This document shows positions 38,626 to 46,423 of a stretch of 64,000 nucleotides of DNA, one piece after another. Within the stretch, counting starts at the first letter, position 1; each line of letters begins with the position of its first letter. This DNA comes from Sphingobium sp. DEHP117 (GTDB taxonomy: Bacteria; Pseudomonadota; Alphaproteobacteria; Sphingomonadales; Sphingomonadaceae), in assembly GCF_030867385.1 (NCBI RefSeq), contig NZ_JAPFBJ010000001.1:1350424-1414423 (forward strand). Direction: 5' to 3'. The translations under genes were made by a program, and so were the position numbers. Under the pieces are notes generated by a model. The model was not told the DNA's origin, did no database searches, and saw only the letters and a program-made list of their open reading frames with translations.

Positions 38626-39306
38626 ATGATCGATATCGTCCGTGACCTTCGGCCGCTGTTCGGACCTGCGCGCGATCAAGGCGCGCGGCCGACATGCCTC
38701 GCATTCGCCGCGAGCGACACCCACGCCGGGCTTCGCGACGGCTGGGCACCGCTGTCGTGTGAATTCGCCTTTCATGCCGCGCAGAAACGGGCGGGCAGAC
38801 CGCCGACGAGCGGCGCACTGCTATCCACAATGCTGGACGCGCTACGGCTCGATGGCCAACCCGACGAGAAAGGCTGGCCGTATCTGGCTGCGGTTCCAGC
38901 CGATCATCGACTGTGGACGCCGCCGGCGACCGTTGGCCCGCTCTATGGCCGCAACGGACAGAGGGATGGAACCGACCTGTCATCCATCCTTGCCGCGCTG
39001 GACCGTGACACGCCGGTGCTCATGCTGACGATGCTGTCACGGTCTTTCTTCCAGCCGCGCGGTGATGGCGTCGTCGATCCGGCGAACGACGAACTCCCCG
39101 AGCCAGCGCAACGGCACGCGGTCGTCGCGGTCGGGCATGGAACCGTGGACGGCATCCCGGCCATTCTCATCCGCAACAGCTGGGGACCAGGTTGGGGCTT
39201 GGAAGGCCACGCCTGGCTTACTGAGCGCTTTCTAGCGCCGCGCCTTTTCGCCACGGCAAATTTGACGGAGGAAGTCGATGTATCTTCCCATACCGCCGCA
39301 GCCTGA
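38626..39306 (+). CDS. papain-family (C1) cysteine peptidase
   Basis: 226 aa with the papain catalytic set: oxyanion Gln18 and nucleophile Cys24 in RDQGARPTCLAFAAS, His164 in AQRHAVVAVGHG, and Asn184 in LIRNSWGPGWG. The size is that of a mature enzyme; there is no signal peptide or pro-peptide, so it should act in the cytoplasm and be active on folding unless inhibited. It follows the chagasin-like fusion by 6 bases. The missing pro-peptide makes an inhibitor in trans plausible. The substrate is unknown. Confidence 0.82.
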   Translation: MIDIVRDLRPLFGPARDQGARPTCLAFAASDTHAGLRDGWAPLSCEFAFHAAQKRAGRPPTSGALLSTMLDALRLDGQPDEKGWPYLAAVPADHRLWTPPATVGPLYGRNGQRDGTDLSSILAALDRDTPVLMLTMLSRSFFQPRGDGVVDPANDELPEPAQRHAVVAVGHGTVDGIPAILIRNSWGPGWGLEGHAWLTERFLAPRLFATANLTEEVDVSSHTAAA

Positions 39307-40057
39307 CTGCGTTGCTGGCTGGCGCGAGGCGGTCCGGCTCGTCGACCTCGCCACCGGACACCAGGCGCAGAATGTCGTCATCTCCGTGGCCGAGCCGACT
39401 GCGCGCGCAACACTCGCCGATCCCGTCGTGGCGGAAGTCGATGCCTTCCTTTCGGGCCATGGCAAGAAGCCCATCGAGACGGTCGCCAACACGATTTTTC
39501 CGGCAGCGCTGTACAGGCGCTACGGCGCGCCGCAATTCTTCGACCGGTTTCGCGACAACGTGCTGCCGAAGGTCCGGAGGTCGGGCGCTTGGTCGGGCTA
39601 TTATTTCGAACGGATGATGGAATTGCCCCGCGCCGACGGCCAGCCAATCAATCAAATCTGGGGCATCGTCGAGCGCCTGCGCAACCCGAACGTCCGAGCG
39701 CTCAACAAATTCGAACTGCTGATCTTCGACCCCGCCCGCGACGTGAATGACTCGCCCTACGGCGGTCAGTGCCTGAGCTTTGCCAGTCTCAAGCTGATCG
39801 GCAAGGGCGACGATCGTCGCCTCGGCATGACCGCGCTCTACCGCAATCACTACTATATCGAAAAACTGCTCGGCAATCTGATCGGCCTCGGCCGTCTGCT
39901 CGAATTCATCGCCAAGGAAGGCGGGGTCGCGCTGGGTCCGCTCACGATCGTCTCGACCAACGCCACGGTCGACACCGCCAACTGGAACCGCGGCGATCTT
40001 AAGCAACTCTTTGAGCGCTGCGATCAGGCGAGCGCACATCTCCTTGCTGCGGCGTGA
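39278..40057 (+). CDS. thymidylate-synthase-like protein
   Basis: 259 aa. The C-terminal half is like thymidylate synthase: YGGQCLSFASLKL has a Cys (155) in the place of the catalytic one; LGMTALYRNHYY resembles the Arg-containing phosphate-binding strand; KLLGNLIGLGRLLEFIAKE resembles the following long helix with an Asn. The DxHxY-type end motif is not obvious, so activity on dUMP is uncertain; a related hydroxymethylase or degenerate role is possible. The ATG has GGAGG 7 bases upstream and overlaps the C1 peptidase gene by 29 bases. Its 3' end overlaps the convergent UDG-like gene by 34 bases. Confidence 0.55.
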   Translation: MYLPIPPQPDCVAGWREAVRLVDLATGHQAQNVVISVAEPTARATLADPVVAEVDAFLSGHGKKPIETVANTIFPAALYRRYGAPQFFDRFRDNVLPKVRRSGAWSGYYFERMMELPRADGQPINQIWGIVERLRNPNVRALNKFELLIFDPARDVNDSPYGGQCLSFASLKLIGKGDDRRLGMTALYRNHYYIEKLLGNLIGLGRLLEFIAKEGGVALGPLTIVSTNATVDTANWNRGDLKQLFERCDQASAHLLAAA

Positions 40058-40728
40058 GGCGCGCCCAACGGCAGTTCTAGCGGCTCATCGTTGTCATCCG
40101 CGACACCGTACAGGCTGAACATGCCCTCGATGAACTCGCGCTGCCCGCCGTAGCTCGGATGGCGGACCGCGGTGGTCGGAATGTCGAGACCGTCCAGCGC
40201 CAGGTGAGCATCGCGCCCGATCGCGACGATCTGGCGGGGCCGGATCATTGACACGAGGGCTTGCAATATCGGCCAGGTCGCCTCGCGCTCGCTTCGCGTG
40301 TGGCATCGGTTCGACATCGGATCATCCGCTTCATGGGGATGGAACGGGAAAACGTTCCAGAGCATGACAGGCTGACCGATCCGCTCTAGCACACGCCAGA
40401 CGATCGCCGCGGTGCGCTCCGCCACGGCGGGTCCCTGCGTCGCACGTTCGAATGCGATGCCGCCCATCAGCGTACCGGCATGTCCGAGGTGAATTTCGTC
40501 GGTCAGCGGTACGCCCGTACGCCGCCCCCCGCGATAGCCGAGATCACGCGCGATCCAGATCGTTTCGACGCGATGATCAAGCGCCGCGGTGAGCAGCATT
40601 TCGAGATTGTCGCGGCGCCGGGCGGCGGCGTCGCTGCGGTCATGGACCGTGCAGCGATCGCGCCAGGGATTGAACACTGAGGGAAGTTCGGTCGCCGCCA
40701 GGGTGGACACAAAGGATTTCGGGGTCAT
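40024..40728 (-). CDS. uracil-DNA-glycosylase-like protein
   Basis: 234 aa. Motifs of the UDG superfamily are seen: RDLGYRGGRRTGVPLTDE (61-78, motif-A region), WNVFPFHPHEAD (124-135) and RHPSYGGQREF (179-189, the H-P-S motif). Strictly it is a remote relative and the substrate base cannot be told. It overlaps the MazG-like gene by 4 bases, and converges with the thymidylate-synthase-like gene. The start at 40728 (MTPKSFVSTLA) follows from this overlap. Confidence 0.65.
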   Translation of the reverse strand: MTPKSFVSTLAATELPSVFNPWRDRCTVHDRSDAAARRRDNLEMLLTAALDHRVETIWIARDLGYRGGRRTGVPLTDEIHLGHAGTLMGGIAFERATQGPAVAERTAAIVWRVLERIGQPVMLWNVFPFHPHEADDPMSNRCHTRSEREATWPILQALVSMIRPRQIVAIGRDAHLALDGLDIPTTAVRHPSYGGQREFIEGMFSLYGVADDNDEPLELPLGAPHAAARRCALA

Positions 40729-41903
40729 GACGGCAATTCCTTGATACGCAGGCGGCGATTGGCGAAGTCGATCAGGACGCGGCCGCGCCGATGCTCCTGA
40801 AGGAAGCGGAAAGCCGTATAGCCCTGGAGGATCGCTTCCTCCCAAAGCCACAGCGGACAGCGTTCTGATTCGTAGCCGGCGACGAACTGGCGGACATGCT
40901 TCAGCATGTCCAGCGGAAGGCCACCGCGCTTCACGTTTTCAAAGTACCGGAGTTGCTGCGCTTGTCCGAAAATCCAGGAAGTTATGCCCTCTTCGATGAG
41001 AATCGCCCGAGCACCGTCTTCGGCGTCGTCGAGTTTCGGATCGCTCTTGCGCTTGAGACGGAGCAGCGCACGCAGCACTGGCGACCAGCCAAGCACCGCG
41101 ACATAAGCGTAGTGAAAGACATCGTGGAAGCGATAGTCGTCGGGTTCGAGCGCGTTGTCGGTGAGCCGGTCGCCGACATACACACCGCTTGAGCGTTGAT
41201 ACACGAATGTCTGCCCGCGAACGGTGCGTTCATAGACGTCGATCGCCATCCGCCGCGGCAATTGCTCTTCTGGGTCGAGCGCCGCATCGGTCGGCGCCGG
41301 ATAGATGCGCTCGCGCGGCCAGCGATCGAAGATCTTGTGAAGATTCTTCACGGCGGCAGCCTCGATGGTAACACCGGATTCGTTTGCCGCCTGGATCAAC
41401 CGGCGCATGACCGCGACCAGCCGGCCCGCGAGTGCTTCGCGGTCCTTCGCAAGACCGCCCGCCTGGAAATCGTTGATGAGCAGCCCAACGTCGCCTGCCA
41501 GCGCGAGCAGGCTATGCTCGAACTGCGGCATCGGTGCCTTGGCAAGCGGAATGTGCTGCGGCTGCAGCGCATGGAAACTGAGCGTTTCGTTGCCGCCCGT
41601 CTGCCATTGTCCGCCGTTTGTCGCCGCGGCGGCAGCGATGTCGCTGAGCGCCATGCGGCTGCGCCGTGCGATCGCCGCCAGATACCAAAGGACGTCACCA
41701 AGCTCTTCCGCGACGGCGTGAGCGTAACCCAGGTAGGAGGCATCGTCGCGCTGCTTTTTCTTGGCCTCACTGAGCAAGCTGCCGACTTCGCCGAAAAGGC
41801 CAAGCATCGAGAAGCCCAGTGCGCGGCCACCGCTGCGTTGATCAGTCCGCGCGGCCTGCTTCGCATAATCCGCAACAGTGAGAGCTTCGAAATCCTCGCT
41901 CAT
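40725..41903 (-). CDS. MazG-like nucleotide pyrophosphohydrolase with an additional C-terminal domain
   Basis: 392 aa. Residues about 25-90 look like the all-alpha NTP pyrophosphohydrolase fold: LFGEVGSLLSEAKKK and AVAEELGDVLWYLAAIA, with EELGD as the metal-binding ExxxD half; in the first half one Glu of the usual pair is replaced (GEVGS). Residues about 215-392 form a separate region with RFHDVFHYAYVAVLGWSP and ILIEEGITSWIFGQ, where two His, Asp and Glu residues could bind metal; I do not recognise it. It is translationally coupled to both neighbours. A nucleotide-pool function is likely, the exact substrate unknown. Confidence 0.65.
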   Translation of the reverse strand: MSEDFEALTVADYAKQAARTDQRSGGRALGFSMLGLFGEVGSLLSEAKKKQRDDASYLGYAHAVAEELGDVLWYLAAIARRSRMALSDIAAAAATNGGQWQTGGNETLSFHALQPQHIPLAKAPMPQFEHSLLALAGDVGLLINDFQAGGLAKDREALAGRLVAVMRRLIQAANESGVTIEAAAVKNLHKIFDRWPRERIYPAPTDAALDPEEQLPRRMAIDVYERTVRGQTFVYQRSSGVYVGDRLTDNALEPDDYRFHDVFHYAYVAVLGWSPVLRALLRLKRKSDPKLDDAEDGARAILIEEGITSWIFGQAQQLRYFENVKRGGLPLDMLKHVRQFVAGYESERCPLWLWEEAILQGYTAFRFLQEHRRGRVLIDFANRRLRIKELPS

Positions 41904-42100
41904 CGCCTGCCCTTCCGGCGATCCGATATCGCGTCTGCGGGGACGCTCACGCCATAGGCTTCAAGTGCCCGCAGTACGATCATCCGGATCGGCTCGCGGG
42001 AATCGAGCGACCGTTGACCGAGATCGCGTTTCGTAACGGCAGGAATCTGCACCTGAAGATGCTCGTCGCCGACATCGGTTTGCGCTGCGATATTTTTCAT
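41900..42100 (-). CDS. small ribbon-helix-helix-like protein
   Basis: 66 aa from the ATG at 42100 (74 aa if the ATG at 42124 is used; neither has a good ribosome site). VQIPAVTKRDLGQRSLDSREPIRMIVLRALEAYGV fits a strand followed by two helices as in RHH proteins. Overlaps the MazG-like gene by 4 bases. Inverted TTTCATGAA-type repeats at its start suggest that it represses its own operon. Confidence 0.55.
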   Translation of the reverse strand: MKNIAAQTDVGDEHLQVQIPAVTKRDLGQRSLDSREPIRMIVLRALEAYGVSVPADAISDRRKGRR

Positions 42101-42128
42101 GAATCCATGAAAACATAATTTCATGAAA
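42095..42128. promoter_or_regulatory. repeated TTTCATGAA-type dyads at the start of the RHH operon
   Basis: A perfect dyad TTTCATG-AATC-CATGAAA (42095-42112) is followed by the palindrome TTTCATGAAA (42119-42128). The repeats overlap both possible start codons of the RHH-like gene, as expected for an autoregulatory operator of such a protein. Confidence 0.5.
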
Positions 42129-42151
42129 ATAGGAAGCCCGAATCCTCCGGA

Positions 42152-44116
42152 TCAGGAGACGCTCGGCCCGCTGCGCTGCCGCCCGAGTGTCCAGTTGATC
42201 CCGCCGTCGCGCATGATGCCCGAGACCGATTTGCCGACATGGCGATCGAGAACAGAGCGCCACGGCACCAGCGTGAAATCGCGCGACCGTTCGATGAGCG
42301 CATGGCGACCACTCGTCATCTCGACTGCGCGCACGAGCCTGCCTTGAACAGCCTCCCCCTCTCTGGCCTCGGCGAACGGAACGCCTAACTTGTCGGAGAG
42401 CTGGCGGGCGACACGCAGCAATTCTCGCCGCTGGAGCGCGGCGAGCATCCCTCGCCGATAGACCGTCTGCCCATCCTGTTCGTCTGCAAGCTGTTCGGTG
42501 ATCAGCCATTGCCGTCGCATCGCCTGCGCTGAACGAACCTCGCGGCCGAACCCGGCATCGCGCACCGGCGCTGGGCTGGCGGCAACCAGCTCACGATCGA
42601 GCCAGGTCGCGGCCTCGGCCGCTGGCAGATTGTCGAGCGGGACGGTCGACAGCGCCTCGATGGCGACGGGCCGGTCGTGGAGTTGGCGCGCCTCGAACCG
42701 AACCACCTTGTCAAGATGATCGGGCGTGACGATCCAGCTTCCATCGGGATCGCGTTCGACATTGCGGGCGATCTTCCGCATCGCCTCCAGCCGGCGGACA
42801 TGGGTTTCGGCGAAGCCTTCACTGGCGCTCGGGTCCTGCTGCAAATGCGCGTCGATCGTGTAGCGTCCGTCGTTCGCGGCGGCGACTTCGACAATCGTGC
42901 GATCGACCGGGCGAACGCCGCCCTCACGCGGCACGATCCGGACGATGGCGTTTTCGGGGGTCGGATCGACCATCTCGCCCTCGCCGATCTCGGCATAGTG
43001 CGTGCGCCCGTCGATGCCGTCGATTAGCAGATAATGGCGGTCTTCATGCTCGTCCGCCAATCCCCGCATGATAACGCGGCCGATAATCGGCGCGGCTTCC
43101 TGCGCCGTCGGATCATAGATGACGCGATCGGCCGCGGCACAGTCGAGCTTCCGCGCGGTCAGCTCGCGCTGCATGGTACGGATGATATCGCCACGCTCCC
43201 CGATCCGGCGCAGTGTGTTCGCGAGGTCGGGCTCGAGCCGCCAGGTGTCGCTGCCGATATGCGAGGCGAGTCCCATGCGCCCAAGTTTCTGCAAGCGGCC
43301 GACGCGAACCGATTGGTGAAACGGGTCGCTGTCGCTCGCGCTGACCAGGCGCATACTATCCATGTCGCGGATCAGCCGTCGGTCGATCGCGGTCAGCCGC
43401 TCCACGCCAGTATCGCTGCGAAGCCGCTCCTCGATTTCAAGGTCGGTGCGCGGCCCGAGGTCGAGGTTGGCGATCTCGATCGCGCGTTGCCTGGCCCCGT
43501 GCGAAATATATTCGCGCGCGATCAGCAGATTTTCGCCCCGGTCATTCACGCCGCGCACAACGATATGCGTGTGCGGATGGCCGGTATTGAAATGGTCGAC
43601 TGCCACCCAATCCAGCCTCGTGCCGAGATCCTGCTCCATCTGCGTCATCAGCCTGCGCACAAAGGGCTTCAAGTCCGGATATTGGTCGGCGTCCTCGGCC
43701 GACACGATGAATCGAAACTGGCGGCGGTCGCCGTCGCAGCGTTCGAGGAACACCTTGCCGTCGGCGACATCCTCGTCGGCCGAATAGAGCGCGCCGGGCT
43801 CGCCCTCGCGGGTCACGCCATCGCGCTGGATATAACGCAAGTGCGCCTTCGCGCCGCCCATACCTTTCCCGCCAAGTCCAACAGGCCGTATCTTGACGAT
43901 CACGCGGCGCGACCGGAACGCGCCCAATCGGTCGCGCGATCTGAGCACCCGTGCAACGCTCGCGCCACGTCCGATCCGGCTGCCGTCGAAGCGGCCACGC
44001 CTGCCGGTTTTTAGCCCTGCGCGCTTTGCCGCTTTCACGACGCGGCTCAGGTAGCGCTGCTCCTTGCCCCGGCAGCGCATCCGGCCCAGGTGCGGTTCGA
44101 ACTCATCATCGCGCAT
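42152..44116 (-). CDS. relaxase/mobilization nuclease with DUF3363 (VirD2-like)
   Basis: 654 aa. After a basic N-terminus, HLRYIQRDGVTREG begins the relaxase domain; the metal-binding three-His motif is in VDHFNTGHPHTHIVVRG. The DUF3363 part covers the C-terminal two thirds. It nicks the transfer origin and pilots DNA. ATG at 44116 opens MRDDEFEPHLGRMRCRG, the usual family start. Its transfer origin should be close, probably in the non-coding region upstream. Confidence 0.9.
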   Translation of the reverse strand: MRDDEFEPHLGRMRCRGKEQRYLSRVVKAAKRAGLKTGRRGRFDGSRIGRGASVARVLRSRDRLGAFRSRRVIVKIRPVGLGGKGMGGAKAHLRYIQRDGVTREGEPGALYSADEDVADGKVFLERCDGDRRQFRFIVSAEDADQYPDLKPFVRRLMTQMEQDLGTRLDWVAVDHFNTGHPHTHIVVRGVNDRGENLLIAREYISHGARQRAIEIANLDLGPRTDLEIEERLRSDTGVERLTAIDRRLIRDMDSMRLVSASDSDPFHQSVRVGRLQKLGRMGLASHIGSDTWRLEPDLANTLRRIGERGDIIRTMQRELTARKLDCAAADRVIYDPTAQEAAPIIGRVIMRGLADEHEDRHYLLIDGIDGRTHYAEIGEGEMVDPTPENAIVRIVPREGGVRPVDRTIVEVAAANDGRYTIDAHLQQDPSASEGFAETHVRRLEAMRKIARNVERDPDGSWIVTPDHLDKVVRFEARQLHDRPVAIEALSTVPLDNLPAAEAATWLDRELVAASPAPVRDAGFGREVRSAQAMRRQWLITEQLADEQDGQTVYRRGMLAALQRRELLRVARQLSDKLGVPFAEAREGEAVQGRLVRAVEMTSGRHALIERSRDFTLVPWRSVLDRHVGKSVSGIMRDGGINWTLGRQRSGPSVS

Positions 44117-44462
44117 AGCGGCGTCCTTCCATACCGGAATGACGCTCCCCGCCGATAAGAATGGCGCGTCCTCGCCAGAGCGCAAGGAGTCTCGCGATTG
44201 GGATCGGAAAAGCCCAGAAAACCGCCATTCCTGGCAACCCTGTCTCGCACTCAAAGGGCGAGTCTCGCAAAAGCCTTCAAAAAACGATGTGCAGACAAAC
44301 ACTTACAAAATCGCGAGATTTTGCCTCTATCTTGCCGTCAAGCCCGACTGCCACCTGCCGCCCCAGACGCCCGCTTTGCCTTCCCGCCTTCCCGATTAGA
44401 AAAGGGGAGCGGCGCCATGCGGCACCACTCCCGCGAACCTGCCCCTTCAACAGCGCATCGCC
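44117..44462. other. non-coding region upstream of the relaxase, candidate oriT region
   Basis: About 345 bases without a supportable gene, upstream of the relaxase and partly AT-rich. It contains the dyad at 44306-44323. Transfer origins often sit in this position; no known nic consensus was recognised. Confidence 0.35.
44306..44323. repeat. perfect dyad upstream of the relaxase
   Basis: CAAAATC and GATTTTG with a 4-base GCGA loop in an AT-rich patch. It may be an operator, a relaxosome protein site or a terminator for the small gene to the right. Confidence 0.4.
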
Positions 44463-44624
44463 TTATTGCCAGCCTGCCTGTTCGGCCTGACGCAGCGCCC
44501 GATTGCACCGCTTCAGCCTCTTCTCAGCGGCCCTTAATTCGGCTTCGATCTGCCGCCGTTCTGCCGCGTCATCGCACCATGAAAGCTCCGCGCGAAGCTC
44601 CTCGATCTGTTGTTCAACCGACAT
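44463..44624 (-). CDS. small coiled-coil protein
   Basis: 53 aa, highly charged and predicted helical throughout: MSVEQQIEELRAELSWCDD, then EAELRAAEKRLKRCNRALRQ. A good ribosome site AGGAGG lies 6 bases upstream of the ATG. No family recognised; it might pair with the DUF736 or relaxase proteins. Too short for usual gene callers but the ribosome site and heptad pattern support it. Confidence 0.55.
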   Translation of the reverse strand: MSVEQQIEELRAELSWCDDAAERRQIEAELRAAEKRLKRCNRALRQAEQAGWQ

Positions 44625-44956
44625 CTCATCCTCCTGATACAAGCGAAAGATGAGCCATCGCCCGGCGGGGAGCGGGTCGGGTCAACCACCGCGCAGCGGC
44701 CGCGAAGCGGGCGACGGGGGAGCCGATTTTCTCGTCGCCGGAGTGGAGCGAAGCGGAACGCAGGTGGCGTGAAAATTGGGGGAACCGTCGATGGTTGAGG
44801 CGGTCCGTTCGCCGCCGGATACTCGGTGCTTGCTGAGCGGATTTCTTCCTCTCTGCAGGCCCGCAAGCGCGTTCCGGTGCAGGAAAAGGCCCACGCCGAG
44901 CCCTCAAGGCATGAGGAAAGCCCCGCGCCGGGTGACCGGCGCGGGAGCGATCCGGC
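44625..44956. other. intergenic stretch with GAGCGAAGCGG repeat
   Basis: About 330 bases between the small coiled-coil gene and DUF736. No gene is supported; it contains GGAGCGAAGCGG (44752-44763), a motif repeated elsewhere in the element. Confidence 0.35.
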
Positions 44957-45277
44957 TCAGTCGCCGGGGTTCCAGATGACAGCGAACGCGTCGTCGTCGT
45001 CCTGCCCGGCGGCGCGGCCGAGATTGGCGTAGAGGGTGCGGCCGCCAAGTTCGGGGGCTGACATGGCGAGGCGGACATATTCGCGCTGGCTCACCTCGCC
45101 GGTGCGGATCCAGCCGCCGCCCAGTTCGACGCCGTTCGACAGCACGCGGTAGTCGGGCTGGTCCCCGGTCTTACCGCGATTGGGGATGATGGCGATCTCG
45201 GCATTGACCGAAAGCGTCTTCAAGGCGCCCCGGAACGAACCGTCGTTCTGGCGCTGGACATGACCGATTGCGGGCAT
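44957..45277 (-). CDS. DUF736 family protein
   Basis: 106 aa; starts MPAIGHVQRQNDGSFRG, with GGGWIRTGEVSQREYVRLAMSAPE, the hallmark of DUF736. Common in conjugative elements of Rhizobiales and sphingomonads, near relaxase genes. Function unknown, perhaps DNA-related. Confidence 0.88.
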   Translation of the reverse strand: MPAIGHVQRQNDGSFRGALKTLSVNAEIAIIPNRGKTGDQPDYRVLSNGVELGGGWIRTGEVSQREYVRLAMSAPELGGRTLYANLGRAAGQDDDDAFAVIWNPGD

Positions 45278-45638
45278 TTCTCGTCTCCTTCACACAGTCG
45301 CCCGACCCGATGCCGGGCGATGGGCGGACCGAAGGGACGGCCCTTGAGCGCGCTGCGAACCGCAGGCCGAAGCGAAGCGGAGGACCGGAAGCGCGGGGCT
45401 GATTTGGAGCGAAGCGGCCGCGAGGAGCGCCGCCAAAGCGGCGCGGGGAAATCAGTTCCGCGCGATGGTTTCGCGGGGCGCGCGGCCGTCCCAGGTCATG
45501 CGCCCAAGGAGCCGGCGACGGGGTGGTGAGACACGAAAGGACGAGATGCGCGCGCGGACAGGAAGCCCAGTCCGGCGTCCTTCCGGGAAGCCATGATTGC
45601 TTTCGCGGCCACGAAGCGGCGGCTATAGCCTCACGGCG
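45278..45638. other. GC-rich intergenic stretch with element-wide repeat
   Basis: 360 bases without a supportable gene. Contains GCGAAGCGGAGGAC (45372-45385), identical to a stretch at 61766-61779, and GGAGCGAAGCGG (45409-45420), found again at 44752-44763. This hints at recurrent non-coding elements in the ICE. Confidence 0.4.
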
Positions 45639-45866
45639 ATGAACGAAGGAACGACGATTGCGGGGCAGATCGAACGGCTGATCGTGCGGCTGGACGGCGC
45701 GGCGGTGTGCGATGCCTGCGTGACTGACCGGCTCAACCTGTGGGTTACCGCACAGGCCAATGTCGTCACCCGCGCGCTCGGCGGCACGCGCGGATTCGAG
45801 CGGCAGAAGGACGAATGCACGCTATGCGGAAGCACCCGGACGGTGATCCGCCGCACCGCCCGGTAG
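45639..45866 (+). CDS. small zinc-ribbon-like protein
   Basis: 75 aa with two Cys pairs: VCDACVTDRL and CTLCGSTRTVIRR, likely a treble-clef or zinc ribbon. The ATG of MNEGTTIAGQIERL was chosen because it precedes a helix and removes 14 poorly structured residues. It is alone on the plus strand among minus-strand genes. Role unknown. Confidence 0.6.
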   Translation: MNEGTTIAGQIERLIVRLDGAAVCDACVTDRLNLWVTAQANVVTRALGGTRGFERQKDECTLCGSTRTVIRRTAR

Positions 45867-45919
45867 GTCAGGCGGCGGGGGTTTTCGGCACGCGAGCGCG
45901 CGGTGCGGCGCGATTTGGG

Positions 45920-46423
45920 CTAGTTGCCGTCGCCCGCGAGCGCGCGCGCCAGCGGCTCGTTGGTCGCCTCGATCTCGATGCGGTCTGCGAAAATCGCGCA
46001 CCAGCCGCTGCCGAATTCACCGATGCGGGGCTTGGAACAGGTCATCGCCCAATCAAAGCCTATCGGCCCCTTGGACAACGTTTCGGCGCAACATCGCTGG
46101 ACGACCACGGCGATAGCATAGGCGTCGAAATCGTCCATGCTGGCGAAACACACGATCCGCACGGCTGGGTCGTCGGGGCAGGTTTCCGCGATGAAATCGG
46201 CTCCGATGGTGGGAAATTCGGGATCGTTGAACGCCTCGCGAAACCCGCTCCACGGCACGTTCGCATCGTCCGGCGGAAAGGCTGCGAGCAGCGCCGCGCT
46301 CGGCGGATCGGGCGCGTCGTCATTCGCCAGCGCGTAGCCAGCGTTTGCGACTTCCTCGATCAGCGCGCACTCGGCGGCGGTGCAGCGAAAGGCGAAGCTG
46401 CCCTGAATCCAGATGTCAGCCAT
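45920..46423 (-). CDS. hypothetical protein of the conjugative element
   Basis: 167 aa, opens MADIWIQGSFAFRCTAAE. Acidic, no membrane segment. I do not recognise a family. The start overlaps the neighbouring gene by 8 bases and lies in the same operon. Its opening (strand, then an acidic helix) is like that of its neighbour, which may be a distant paralogue. Confidence 0.6.
   Translation of the reverse strand: MADIWIQGSFAFRCTAAECALIEEVANAGYALANDDAPDPPSAALLAAFPPDDANVPWSGFREAFNDPEFPTIGADFIAETCPDDPAVRIVCFASMDDFDAYAIAVVVQRCCAETLSKGPIGFDWAMTCSKPRIGEFGSGWCAIFADRIEIEATNEPLARALAGDGN

Noticed and set aside
39278..40057. Calling this gene thyA
   Set aside because: Only the C-terminal half resembles thymidylate synthase and the C-terminal His/Tyr motif is not clear, so only a 'like' call is given.
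40725..41903. Relation between HDVFH of the MazG-like protein and FHDVFGH of phenylalanine hydroxylase
   Set aside because: The local likeness is six residues only; the surrounding sequence and the position of other metal ligands differ, so it is treated as coincidence.
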